Below are positions 20,144 to 32,000 of a DNA stretch of 64,000 nucleotides, in pieces. Within the stretch, counting starts at the first letter, position 1, and each line of letters opens with the position of its first letter. This stretch comes from Forficula auricularia (taxonomy: Eukaryota; Arthropoda; Insecta; Dermaptera; Forficulidae). Made by a program: the position numbers and the translations under genes. Below the pieces are notes generated by a model, which had not been told where the DNA came from, ran no database searches, and saw only the letters and a program-made list of their open reading frames with translations. Location of the stretch: NCBI GenBank assembly GCA_024734495.1, contig JALMQS010000104.1, forward strand, positions 1,662,054 to 1,726,053, read 5' to 3'.

Positions 20144-21140
20144 TTTTCAATTTTAACTTTCAACTGCCAGAGTATTAAATGTCACAAAAATGATTTCACA
20201 GATACAGTTATTAGAAATATTAATGTACTACTACTAACTGAGACGTGGATGGGTAATGATGAACATTATACTTACTACTTACTTCCTGTGGCCGAACAAC
20301 ATTTCCAATGTTTTAGCCACCTCTATAATGCCTCGCCATTTTGTCCTATCCCGTGCTATAGAGTTCCAATTTCCTTGAGCACCCAACTCTTCAAGATCTC
20401 TGGTTATATTGTCCATCCATCTTTGCCGTGGTCTACCTGGTGGTCTTCTTCCTATCGGTTTTGCTTCGTAGATCCTGCTAATAGCTCGATCTTCATCAGC
20501 ACGGACCACATGTCCCACCCAAGCCAGCCTTCGTGATCTTATACATGATGAACATCATGGTGTATCTAAATTCGACTGCATTATTCAATACAAACGAAGT
20601 GATGTTCGAGCAAGTGGAGTAGCAATTTACAAAAATTTAAATGATAAAACAAATATTATTACTCCGAATATTGAAACAACCATGTCGAATACTAATGATA
20701 TAAACGTTAGAGGGACAATTATATGAGATATCTGGCATGTATGTGCAAAATGGACAATAACGTTGAAATAGTCATGGTAGTCATTTATATTTCACCGAAT
20801 TCTAAATTGGAAGACATAGAATTTTTCATTCATCGTGCACTTCTAGAATATTCTAAAGAGGGCTCTTTTTTACTTGGTAAAAATTTCCATCTAACTTCCA
20901 CTAATTTTGGCTGGCAATTTCAATGTTAACTTTGCAGATCCAAAATCAGATCGCTTAAAACTATTTCAATTAAATAAATTTGATTTAAAATTAAGCAATA
21001 ACCCAGCGGCATCTACAACTAAATATGGAACCACCATTGATGCAGTTTTTTCAAGATATTCACAAAATATTGAATCACAAATTTACGTGTCTTATTTCAG
21101 TTATCACAAACCTATAGTTTCTATGATACAAACACAATAG
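20144..21140 (+). pseudogene. Endonuclease/exonuclease/phosphatase-fold remnant
   Basis: Three frames together read like an EEP-fold endonuclease. The N-terminal part (20144..20266) has FNCQS (catalytic Asn position) and LLLTETW (catalytic Glu). After the inserted LINE piece the frame resumes at HGVSKFDC and includes RASGVAIY. A frameshift near 20725 leads to VIYISPNSK and LLGKNF; another near 20910 leads to NFNVNFADP and the C-terminal TTIDAVFSRY...SYFSYHKPIV, then a stop. The ending TTID..FSRY..SYFSYHKP is one I associate with the endonuclease domain of arthropod Helitron-like (Helentron) helicase proteins. That link is inference; a non-LTR endonuclease is the alternative. It is non-functional. 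Confidence 0.6.
20267..20544 (-). mobile_element. 5'-truncated RTE-type LINE insertion with 11-bp TSD
   Basis: 278 bp in reverse orientation, flanked by exact copies of ATGATGAACAT (20256..20266 and 20545..20555). The minus-strand frame gives GHVVRADEDRAISRIYEAKP, then GRRPPGRPRQRWMDNI and NWNSIARDRTKWRGIIEVAK before a stop. RRPPGRPR.RW.D...DL..LG..NW...A.DR..WR is the characteristic C-terminal end of RTE/BovB-type endonuclease-reverse transcriptases. The 3' end has short GTAAGTA repeats instead of poly-A, also typical of RTE. It interrupts the endonuclease remnant precisely, so the older frame reads through once the insert is ignored. Confidence 0.88.
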
Positions 21141-22060
21141 ATCTCAATTGTTTACATATTTTTCAATGCATATTCTGTTAATTTTTTTATAATTTATTTA
21201 TAAATTTATTATTTGCAAAAAATTCTGTTTCCGACATCTACTTATTTCATTATTATAATTGTTTTTTTTTTCTATTCAATATTTTTTATTTTTATTATTT
21301 TATTATTTGTAATCAATGAACAATGCATATCAACGACGAAGAAGCAAAGCTTCTACCGACAGTTCCACGACTGTCTGTATTTTTTTTAATGTGTTTTAAA
21401 CATTATCAGACAAAAAAAAGGAGGGGGGTTAAAAATAAAAATTCTAGCCCTTTCGACCAAACTCAACCAAATTTTGTATACATATTCTGTGGACCCCCAA
21501 AAGGCTAGAAATGCAAAAACTAACCAAATTTTGTATACATTGTTTGATAGAATTTTCATTTTTGACCCTCACCTTCATTTTAGGTGGTTATTTTTTGTAT
21601 TTCTAGTCTTTTTGGGGCCTACATAATATGTATACAATCATTTTTTGAGTTTGGTCGAAAGGGCTAGAATTTTCATTTTTGACCCTGCCCCCCCCCCCCT
21701 CCTTTTTTTGTCAAATAATGTTTAATACACATTAAAAAAAATTTCAAGTTCTTTTCAAAAATATATTCAGTTTTTTTCTAGTTAAACATTTTTATTATTT
21801 ATACCTCTTCAAAATGTGGGAGATCTTTATGCTCCACACTCTATAAGAAAATACGATATATTCTGATTGTTATATATAGGTATGTATTCTAATGTCAAGA
21901 CAAAATTGAATGACAAAGTGTTTGAAAATAATTTGATCAATATCCTGATGAAGATACAATAAATGAGCGAAACGTTGCGATTGGTCGTATGATTTAACAC
22001 GGAGTTTAATTGTTTAATTTTTTCCTCTGACTTGTTATATATCTAATTAATTTAAAACCC

Positions 22061-22755
22061 ACTATGGAGTCTAGAGGTGGCGTAGACGAAGGCGGGTTTC
22101 GCAGCTGGTTCCTTATAATTTGCTTTTGACACTTTTTCATTTTGAAATTAATGAAATTTTAACTAAAATTAAAAAAAAAAATATTACATTTAGATAAAAA
22201 ATTGATATCAAATAGTTTATGTTAAATTCATTTTCATTTATCTTTTACTGATAAATAATTTTTTTTTTTTTAATAAAAATATTCTTTTATATTTTCTGTT
22301 TTAGAGAGAGAATCGAGTCCAGCTAGAGAAATGAATTTAAGATAACCTGAATGAAAAACGGCATTTTATTCATTTGAATGGCAGAAATCGACCAGGGCAG
22401 ACCGGGAGCCGGCCATTCTTTCTTCCAAGGTAAGAGCAATTCGAATAAACTCTAATTAATTTTGATATATCATTAATATATTAATTCGAATAACTCAAAT
22501 TAATATTACATCATATTATACTCGAAACAGCCAACTTTATCCTATATTGAAAGTAGCTTAATTAAAAATAATTTTTAGAAAAAAAAAAACCAATTCAAAA
22601 AAATTAAATGAAACAAATAAAATAATAAGAACTCAAAAATAAAATAAAATGCAATTTTTTAATTATAAAAAAGACGAGTGCTATACTATGATGCTGCAGG
22701 TTATTGCATTGAAAAAAACGTCACGTGAGTAATTAAAGTGTAGGCATAATAATAC
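22061..22755. other. Unannotated, with a foldback-family fragment
   Basis: 22566..22655 matches the arm of the 10.8-11.2 kb foldback element (AAATGAAACAAATAAAATAA) in degenerate form. The rest is AT-rich. No gene is visible. Confidence 0.5.
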
Positions 22756-23101
22756 TTTTTTTTTTTTTAATGATATTGATGAGAGAAGGAGATACAGAAG
22801 GTGGATCTAAAGCCTGTATGGACTGGCCCCTCAATCGTGAAAAGAACGAGCAGAAGGAAAAGAAGCCGGGATCACGGCCAATCTAGAAGCAATTTCGGTC
22901 AATATCCAATTTACCAAGGTTTAGGGGCTTCGAGCAGTGGTAAATCCTCCTTGCCACGTCAAATTCAGTTAAATTTATCTCCCACTTAATTTTTATTACC
23001 AGACCCTATACTTACAGAAAAAATGTCTGGGTATAGCCGGGAATCGAACCCGAGACCTCCGGGTTGCCAGTCAGTTGTTCTGACCATTACACCACCGAGG
23101 T
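22756..23101 (-). repeat. tRNA-derived SINE (family 1), inverted copy
   Basis: A reverse-orientation copy of the SINE at 17179..17535: poly-T, then the mirrored LINE-like tail, the body with GGGGCTTCGAGCAGTGG, and the tRNA-like head with the mirrored B box GGAATCGAACC at 23039. Length and order match the other copy throughout. The frame at 22801..22989 lies inside it and is not a gene. No target duplication was found. Confidence 0.85.
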
Positions 23102-23399
23102 CGACTTTTCGACCTTTCAAACTCACATTAATAAACTTTAGAAAATGCAATTCAAATTCTTGAAATGGGATAACCTAATGAATTCAATAGGTACGGCTAA
23201 TTCTAAAATTAATTAACTCTGTTAAGGTATCATTAGTATTCTATGTATGTATGTATAAACAAGCAAAATCCTTGATTCACCTTCGGCTTTTGTTCCACTA
23301 CCTGTTTATTTAATCATCAAAGAAGATTTACTGTTTAGGGAAAATAAGGGAGTCATTTAAAAACTATTCAAGGGTTTAAAAAAATTCAATTTTTATTAT
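23102..23399. other. Unannotated spacer
   Basis: AT-rich spacer after the SINE; nothing recognised. Confidence 0.5.
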
Positions 23400-24240
23400 T
23401 ATTGGAACTGACAATTTTTAGTTTTAATGGGGCATCCCACGCCAAATCGGACGGTTTGAAAAATTTTAATTTTTGATTTCCTTCATTTTTTGACATTTTT
23501 TAGTACCCATCAAAAAACTCCTCCAGGTAAATTTTGAATTTTTTTTGTTCACCGGTTTAAAAAATATCGAATTTCGGGTTTTCGCTCATAACTTCTTCAA
23601 AAATGGTCCAAATTCAATTTTTTTTTTAATTTTTGATTTTTACATACTTTATAGAAAAAAATACAAAAAAATTATTTAAACTGCTTTTATTGCGATTTTT
23701 GAGTTTGAAAAATTTAATCTTGTTTTTGAAACTTTATGAAATTTTCGATTTTTTTATAATAATTTTTCATTTTAAACTTCTATTCATTCTACAAATTTTA
23801 AAACCGAGTTGATAGTGGGTCCTATTATAATTACCTTTTTTTCGATTTTTGATTTTCTTTCAACAAACTAAAATCATAATTATTTATTTTAAAAACCTGT
23901 TAACGATATAAATCAATTCAAAATAACTAAAAATGAGAACTCAATACCAAAAAATGGTTTTAATAATTGCTTATAGCGAATACAATTTTTTCGAAATTTT
24001 CAAAAATTGAAAATTTTTTTAGTAATTATCATAGGACCATAATCAACCCAATCTTTAAATTTGTAAAATCAATAGAATGGTTAAAATAAAAAATTGTAAA
24101 AAAAATAGAAGAGTAAATACATTTTCAAAAACAAGATTAAAATTTTCAAACTCAAAAATAGCATATAAAAACACTTTAAATAATTTTTTGTATTTTTTTC
24201 GAAATACAATGTAAAAATACAAAAATTTCAACAAAAAGGT
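23400..24240. repeat. Large A/T-rich foldback element
   Basis: Segments around 23650..23850 are inverted at about 24000..24220, for example GAGTTTGAAAAATTTAATCT against its complement near 24130, and the AATTATTTAAACTG block near 23675 against 24172. The left end includes a GC-richer block (GGGGCATCCCACGCCAAATC, 23430). A decayed foldback transposon is likely; no coding sequence. Confidence 0.55.
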
Positions 24241-25834
24241 GTACAATTAATATTTAATTAAGAAATAAAAAAATTGATCATGCGAACATTTTCTATTATA
24301 CATTATATGGTTGGTATTTATCTCTGCTTGAAAACAATTTTTGATAAAATCTTAAAAATCTTGAAAAATCATATTTTTTTTCGTTTAGGAAGAAAATCTG
24401 GATAAATTGTCTAAAAACACAGAAAATGGGTTTTATTTTTTTTTAAAATCTATGTTTGGAATGTGGATAAAGTTTATAATAGAGAATTTGCTTTGAGCAA
24501 GCAGCTCAGGAATTTATTGCCAACTTAATCAAAGTGAATTTCACAAATAGAAGCCAAACCCAAACTCTCTGTTCTTCTTTACTAATTAACTCCCAGACAA
24601 TTAAGCAGACCGTTAAAGCTATCAGCAACAACCTTAGCCAAAAAGTCATTAAATGATCACAAAATTATGGAATAAAATACATTTTTGATTGTGGTTGACA
24701 AATATAGGCAATAATTAAATAAATAAAATATATTACAATCTTAGATCTACAATATTAAAATATAATAGTCTTATATCATATATATGGAATATAGTTTGAT
24801 CAGTCTTTTGAAAATTCAGAGTAGGATACCGCATTTAATTTTACCGGAGGCTGCCTACTAAAATTATGAGGAGTCTGAGTCGAGGTCGAGTGTTTTTTTT
24901 TACCGACTCCGCAGCCCTCCTAGCCTTTAAACAAATGATAATTAATAATGCAAAATCTTTAAGTAAGAGAGAAAAAAAAAGAAAAAAATTACTACCAACC
25001 TTCCCGTTGGTAAATACTTAAGGAATAATGTCATTTGACGAACAAAATGCCATTAATGAATTAAAGTCTGTTCTGTTTAAAAAGTAGCATTAAAAAGTAG
25101 ATGGATTAATAAAATGTTTTCAAAAAGCTAATTGAGAAAATACTCTGAGGGATGTCGTATATTCTCGTTTTCGAAAAATTAATTAAAATTTAATTATCGA
25201 CCCTCTCTCTGCCCCTCTCAGGGGCCTTTCGCTTTTCCACTCACTCAATACTACAGGGCACGGGCACTTTCCCTGGCTCGCTGGCTTCGACATTTGGCGT
25301 TATTTGGACTGATCATATGCGCCAATGCATATTCATATTCATCTAGGGAAACCGTTTTATTCACAATAGAATATTATTATATGGACAGACAGAACGACGA
25401 ATAGGATTTGCTTGCACCAAAACAGATGACTGTCTATCTATCAGTTGCATCAGGGAGTGGACCATAGGTCGAAATTAGACAGATGATTTATAGAAATAAA
25501 CGTCAAAGACAAAAGCTGGAAAAATTCCATTAGACCCGCGGGATAATTATTCCTTTAATAGTTAATATGAAAATTATAAAAACGATTTTCAATTCAAAAC
25601 GAATTCCATTTATTTTATCGGTTAAAGAAAGATCGGATGGGAAAGAAATTGGATTATTTATTAGTTATTTGAAATAATCTAATAATATAGGTATGGTAAG
25701 AAACATCTTGGACATCAAAAGAAGAGACAAAATCAAAATAGAAAATATTTATAAATTAACTGATGTGGCCATCCACATGACTTTACTATAAATCTGACCC
25801 TTCTCTTATATTTAATATTTAATAAAATATATAT

Positions 25835-28442
25835 TGTGACAAACCTGGGCTTGTAAAATAATTTATTGTTTATTTTACTTCGCCCAATTTGCGCTCTGAC
25901 CAAGCTACTATCGCACTTCTCCTCAATATTGAAGATGAGACAATATTGAGTAGGTTGCAACAATAAAATGGTTTACGAGCAGGGTGTACTCAGGGAGATA
26001 ATCGATTATAGTTAGACACTCTATAAATTATATTAAAAGGCGCAATGCTGAATTCAAAGGTGTTAGTGGACTTTATCTGCTTCGCTAGGTTGCGCCCTTT
26101 TCGGTCTAAAGGATGTTACTGCGATTAGCCCCCCACTAATTAATTGAACTGTTGGTGAGGCTTGAGATGCTACACAGGGATTTATCTGATTGAGCGGATG
26201 CCTAAAAAATCGAATAAACCACTCGGTAAAAATTTCTCTGAAATTGAGGACAATACGGACCGAAGCGATCAGTTCAATTAATTAGTGGGGGGCTAATCGC
26301 AAAAAAAATCTTATTGTCTATAGAAGGATTGATAATAGAACCAGGTAAATTAATTCAATTTAAGTAACTAGAATTTATTCGTATAAAAAAATTGTTTATT
26401 TATAATGATTGCTATGAAAATTATTATTGTTTGCCAAATAAAAAAAATTATTTTATTTTATATTTTATAAAAGTTTTATATTGAGTAACAGAAATAATCA
26501 ATAATTATTTAGTAATAATTAAATGAATATTAATTAATTTTAATTAATACAAAAAATCACAAAACAAAACAAATTACTTAAAGTTCAAATGACATTTGAT
26601 ACGATTTGACAGGTCTAAGTGACACTTGTTTACATCAGGTTCTATTTACTATCTTGTAACATGACATATGTTGTTTGTTGATCAACAAATAATTTTTATT
26701 ATGTTATATTTAGACAGGGACCAAGACAAAGCCTTATTTATTTTAATTAGTTTTAAAAGTTATTATAAATTATTTTATTCGATATATTTTTATTATAGCA
26801 TTTGTTTTGGTCGACTTGAATTCGGTTTATTATTGTTTAGTTGAAATAGATTAAAACTGACATAACAGATTAGTCGCCTGAGGTCGATTTGTTTACTTTA
26901 AATTCCAAGAAATTTATCGCAAAGTTTGTTTATTTATTCCTTGCTATATTTTGAATATTATTTGAATGTTTCTTTTAACTAGATTAGATAACTTATGAAC
27001 TCACACACTGTAGGATGAATATTATTATTATTATTTTATAAAATGACTTTATAATGAACTTTATTTAATTAACTTTAATTAATAAAAAAAAATCTTTTAT
27101 TTTTTTTATTATATTTTTTTTTTTATCTATATTTTAAAAAAACTAATATTTTCTTAACCAAGATTCGCGTTGCTTTTATTTGGCAATCCGTGTCTCCTTT
27201 TTTCACTAGGTCGGTGTTTTCTATTAAAATTATTTAGCGATCAGCTGATTAGGGATCTGTCCCTATCTATTTCAGAACCATACATTTAATTTAATTATAA
27301 CCTTTTGGTTTATTTATCTTTCAAACAAGCTAATGGCATCAGCGATGGCAGTAATTAATGAGTCACCACTTCCTGTGTTTACAAGGGAATGATCACGTGA
27401 GCCCTTGGTGCAATCGCCATCTTGTTTAAGTTTTAAATTGCAAAAAAATTGTTTATAAGCTAATCTAAATTTAATTTTATATCTTATTATTTATTTTTTT
27501 TCTTTTTTAAATTTTTATTTTTTATATTAATTAAAGGCTAAAAGTTTTCCGAGTGTGGTCCTAGTTAATCAGCCATCTACTACTAGTATTTTGAATTTAA
27601 TTTTTATTTTATTTTTTAATCAGTTACGCTCTCAGAGACCAATATATTATCTCAATTTTAATTTAGACTATTTCTGAAATCTTTAATATTAAATTTACAA
27701 ATTATTAAATACAAAAAAAAATCAATTGATCAGGAATTATTATTATTATTAATCGTTTTATTATATGCGCGCGCGTCCTATTTGGACCGCGTCACCAATT
27801 TATTCGTAATTGGCAAATAAATTGGGCTCTTGCGATTTCAGTTTTTTTTTCAATTGAAATAAAGTTTTGGTGTTAGCCGAATCAAAGGGTTTTCTACTCA
27901 TCTATGATGTGTATCCGTTTGGAGGTCTTCGGATCAGTCCATCTCCGCGTGGTGACGCCAAGCCGATGATAACGTACCACTTTGCACGACACTTTCAGGA
28001 TAAAAATAAGCCCGTCACGACTTATATCGGCACGATGGGAATATTCCCTTCCTATAATGTCACAGAAACTGTTATAATTACGGGAGATGTGTTAAGATTT
28101 GAGTAGGCTTATGGCTTGACTAGCAACACAGGTGGGTACGTGTGTTCACTTAGACGGTTGGATCACAAGAGGCCGAACGCTTCCGTTGAGCGGGTCAACA
28201 ACACCTAGCACGTGGCCTTAATTACCCACTTATACATTGAGGGCGCCATCAATCAATGCTAATTTATGTTAATCAGTTCATCACCACTAGAGGTCCTTTG
28301 CTTACTCTCAACGGCCATAAATTTGCCAAATTATGAATTCCATTGATCTTAAAAGTAACTTACAATTTCTAAATTATACATTGTTGTGATTAATTCAAAC
28401 ATTGCAAAAACAAAAAAATAAATTAGACGCTGTATCGTCACA
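25835..28442 (-). mobile_element. LTR of an LTR retrotransposon (copy 1)
   Basis: Reading the minus strand, this 2.6-kb unit starts TGTGACGATACAGCG and ends GGTTTGTCACA, so it has TG...CA termini with a 6-bp inverted repeat (TGTGAC/GTCACA). Directly upstream on that strand lies a polypurine tract, CTGAAGGGGGAAA (28443..28455), as expected next to a 3' LTR. 2.6 kb is long for an insect LTR. The 79-codon frame at 27867..28106 runs antisense to the element and looks fortuitous. A hairpin made by 31-bp perfect inverted arms (26121..26151 and 26270..26300) is unique to this copy. Confidence 0.75.
26121..26300. repeat. Copy-specific hairpin with 31-bp perfect arms
   Basis: The arms at 26121..26151 and 26270..26300 are exact reverse complements, 118 bp apart. 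In the other copy the left arm is present (about 30884..30912), but the right arm is replaced by an unrelated ~25-bp sequence after the shared CAGTT at 31031, while sequence on both sides stays alignable. This is the footprint of a local template switch. Low-quality or chimeric assembly is the alternative. Confidence 0.8.
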
Positions 28443-28912
28443 TTTCCCCCTTCAGAAATCAAATAATCTTCTATATTGATTTCTGAACTTGACTGAAGTC
28501 ATTTAGACTCTAATTTTATTGGTTCACTTTTTTGGTGTTACCAGTTTACTTAAAGCTAAATTGGCTTTTCCGCCTTCATATAAATAAAAAACTTTATATC
28601 CAGGGTGATTTTCCCCTTTATACCCGCAATGATATTACCCCCATCCCCTTTCTATTTTGTTCCTAACCCAATTATTCATTATTAAATTTATCCCACCTTC
28701 CATTTCCAGGTCCGACGTCACCGTCACTCCCAATCAGGATCCGTCAGGTTGTTTTAATTCTGTATCTAACTAACATACTACCCTTCCTTACGTGAAACTC
28801 TACCAACGTTTTCTTAGCTTGAAAAGCTTGACTTCCTCCATATCATGACCATTCAGGTTGGTCATTCGGCCAATCCTACACTAACTCGGAATTGTTACTA
28901 CTAAATTCTTTG
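28443..28912 (-). mobile_element. Interior 3' end of the LTR retrotransposon
   Basis: On the minus strand this runs up to the polypurine tract AAGGGGGAAA next to the LTR. The last frame before it reads SEINIEDYLISEGG and continues into the LTR, which is common for Ty3/gypsy-type polyproteins. Further upstream I cannot recognise integrase or envelope motifs. The interior is cut by the gap at 28913, so primer-binding site, gag and pol are missing. The LTR-retrotransposon call is good; the Ty3/gypsy assignment is inference. Confidence 0.6.
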
Positions 28913-29012
28913 NNNNNNNNNNNNNNNNNNNNNNNNNNNNNNNNNNNNNNNNNNNNNNNNNNNNNNNNNNNNNNNNNNNNNNNNNNNNNNNNNNNNNNNN
29001 NNNNNNNNNNNN
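28913..29012. other. Assembly gap (100 N)
   Basis: Exactly 100 N. It separates retrotransposon interior from the start of the second copy of the duplicated flank. The frame at 28876..29178 spans the N run and is an artefact. Confidence 0.99.
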
Positions 29013-32000
29013 TTAAGAGAAATAAAAATTGATCATGTGAATAATTTTCTATTATACATTTATAGTAACAACATTTATCTCTGCTTGAAAATAATTTTTG
29101 ACAAAATCTTAAAAATCTTGAAAAAATCATATTTTTTTCGTTTAGGAAAGAAAATCGGAATAAATTTTCTAAAAACACAGAAAATGGGTTTTATTTTTTA
29201 TTAAAATGTATGTTTGGAATGTGGATTAAGTTTATAATATAGAATTTGTTTTGATCAAGCAGCTCAGGAATTTATTGCCAACTTAATCAAAGTGAATTTC
29301 ACAAATAGAAGCCAAACGCAAACTTTCCGTTCTTCTTTACTAATTAACTCTAGTCAATTAAGCAGACCTTTAAAGCTATCGGCAACAACCTTAGCCAAAA
29401 AAATTCATAAAATGATCACAAAATTATGGAATAAAATACATTTTGATTGTGGTTGACAAATATAGGCAATAATTAAATAAATAAAATATATTACAATGTT
29501 GAATCTACAATATTAAAAAAAATATAATAGTCTTATATCATATATATAGAGACTATAGTTTGATCAGTCTTTTGAAAATTCAAAAATTAGGATACCGCAT
29601 TTAATTTTACCGGAGGCTGCCTACTAAAATTATGAGGAGTCTGAGTCGAGGTCGAGTGTTTTTTTTTTACCGACCGCAGCCCTCCTAGCCTTTAAACAAA
29701 TGATAATTAATAATGCAAAATCTTTAAGTAAGAGAAAAAAAAAGAAAAAATTACTACCAAACCTTCCCGTTTGGTAAATACTTAAGGAATAATGTCATTT
29801 TGACGAACAAAATGCCATTAATGAATTAAAGTATTCTGTTTAAAAAGTAGCATTAAAAAGTAGATGGATTAATAAAATGTTTTCAAAAAAGCTAATTGAG
29901 AAAATACTCTGAGGGATGTCGTATATTCTCGTTTTCGAAAAATTAATTAAAAATTTAATTATCGACCCTCTCTCTGCCCCTCTCGGGGCCTTTCCTTTCA
30001 CTCACTCAATACTACAGGCACACAGGCACTTTCCCTGGCTCGCTGGCTTCTTGTTGGCGTTATTTGGACTGATCATATGCGCCAATGCATATTCATATTC
30101 ATCTGAAACCGTTTCATTCACAATAGAATATTATGTTATATGGACCAGACAGAACGACGAATAGGATTTGCTTGCACCAAAACAGATGACTGTCTATCTA
30201 TCAGTTGCATCAGGGAGTGGACCATAGGTCGAAATTAGACAGATGATTTATAGAAATAAACGTCAAAGACAAAAGCTGGAAAAATTCCATTAGACCGCGG
30301 GATAATTATTCCTTTAATAGTTAATATGAAAATTATAAAAGCGATTTTCAATTCAAAACGAATTCCATTTATTTTATCGGTTAAAGAAAGATCGGATGGG
30401 AAAGAAATTGGATTATTTATTAGTTATTTGAAATAATCTAATAATATAGGTATGGTAAAAAACATCTTGGACATCAAAAAGAAGAGACAAAATCAAAATA
30501 GAAAATATTTATAAATTAACTGATGTGGCCATCCCTTGACTTTACTATAAATCTGACCCTTCTCTTATATTTCAATATTTAATAAAATATATATTGTGAC
30601 AAACCTGGGCTTGCTAAAATAATTTATTGTTTATTTTACTTCGCCCAATTGCGCTCTGACCAAACTACTATCGCACTTCTCCTCCAATATTGAAGATGAG
30701 ACTAATATGGTAAAGTTGCAACAATAAAGTGGTTTACGAGCAGGGTGTACTCAGGGAGATAATCGATTATAGTTAGACACTCTATAAAATTACCATTAAA
30801 AGGCGCAATGCCAGATTCAAAGGTGTTAGTGGACTTTATCTGCTTCGCTAGGTTGCGCCCTTTTCAGTCTAAAGGATGTTACTGCGATTAGCCCCACTAA
30901 TTAATTGAACTGTTGGTGAGGCTTGAGATGCTACACAGGGATTTATCTGATTGAGCGGATGCCTAAAAAATCGAATAAACCACTCGGTAAAAATTTCTCT
31001 GAAATTGAGGACAATACGGACCGAAGCGATCAGTTACCTGAAATTGGAAGCTGAAAAGAGAAAAAAATCTTATTGTCTATAGAAGGATTGATAATAGAAC
31101 CAGGTAAATTAATTCAATTTAAGTAACTAGAATTTATTCGTATAAAAAAATTGTTTATTTATAATGAATTGCTATGAAAATTATTGTTTGCCAAATAAAA
31201 AATTATTTTATTTTATATTTTATAAAAGTTTTTATATTGAGTAACAGAAATAATCAATAATTATTTAGTAATAATTAAATGAATATTAATTAATTTTAAT
31301 CATTACAAAAATCACAAAACAAAACAAATTACTTAAAGTTCAAATGACATTTGATACGATTTGACAGATCAGTGACACTTGTTTACATCAGGTTCTATTT
31401 ACTATCTTGTAACATGACATATGTTGTTTGTTGATCAACAAATAATTTTTATTATGTTAGATTTAGACAGGGACCAAGACAAAGCCCTATTTATTTAATT
31501 AGTTTTAAATTATTATAAATTATTTTATTCGATATATTTTTATTATAGCATTTGTTTTGGTCGACTTGAATTCGGTTTATTATTGTTTAGTTGAAATAGA
31601 TTAAAACTGACATAACAGATTAGTCGCCTGAGGTCGATTTGTTTACTTTAAATTCAAGAAATTTATCGCAAAGTTTGTTTTATTTATTCCTTGCTATATT
31701 TTGAATATTATTTGAATGTTTCTTTTACTAAGATTAGATAACTTATAAACTCACACACTGTAGGATGAATATTATTATTATTATTTTATAATGATTTAAA
31801 CAATAGACTTTATTTAATTAGCTTTAATTAATCAAAAAAATCTTTTTAATTACTTTTATTTTATTTCTATTTCTATTTAAAATAATATTTTCTTAACCAG
31901 ATTCGCATTTAACACTTATTTGGCAATCCATTCCTTTTTCACTAGGTCGGTGTTTTCTATTAAAATTGTTATTTAGCGATCAGCTGATTAGGGATCTGTC

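Larger units (their letters stand above)
19240..22060. mobile_element. Inverted-repeat element with internal endonuclease remnant
   Basis: The left arm (19240..19980, interrupted by a pogo-like MITE) and right arm (21770..22035) are inverted copies sharing GACAAAGTGTTTGAAA and GAGCATAAAGATCTCC on opposite strands. Each arm contains a hammerhead-like motif (19338..19367 minus; 21945..21973 plus: CTGATGA, one base, stem, GAAACGTTGCG). The interior (20144..21140) carries a broken endonuclease-like reading frame, and 21430..21700 holds C/G-tract units like those of family A. Whether arms and interior belong to one element or are nested cannot be settled by eye. Confidence 0.55.
24257..28442. repeat. 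Large direct duplication, copy 1
   Basis: This ~4.19-kb segment is repeated as 29013..33166, with single-base changes and many small indels, especially in homopolymers. The copy comprises about 1.6 kb of flank and a ~2.6-kb LTR. The second copy starts immediately after the assembly gap, at the base corresponding to 24257. Because one copy continues into retrotransposon interior and the other into different flanking DNA, they may be the two alleles placed in series rather than a true duplication. Confidence 0.85.

Noticed and set aside
19792..20163. 123-codon minus-strand frame
   Set aside because: It spans the palindrome arm and a GC-rich stretch; the translation shows no domain, and the plus-strand endonuclease remnant overlaps its end.
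27867..28106. 79-codon frame beginning MVLAESKGFLLIYD, seen again at 32594..32830
   Set aside because: It lies antisense within the LTR, and the two copies are recent duplicates, so shared openness is not evidence of selection. The C-terminal parts diverge through indels, and it matches no family I know.
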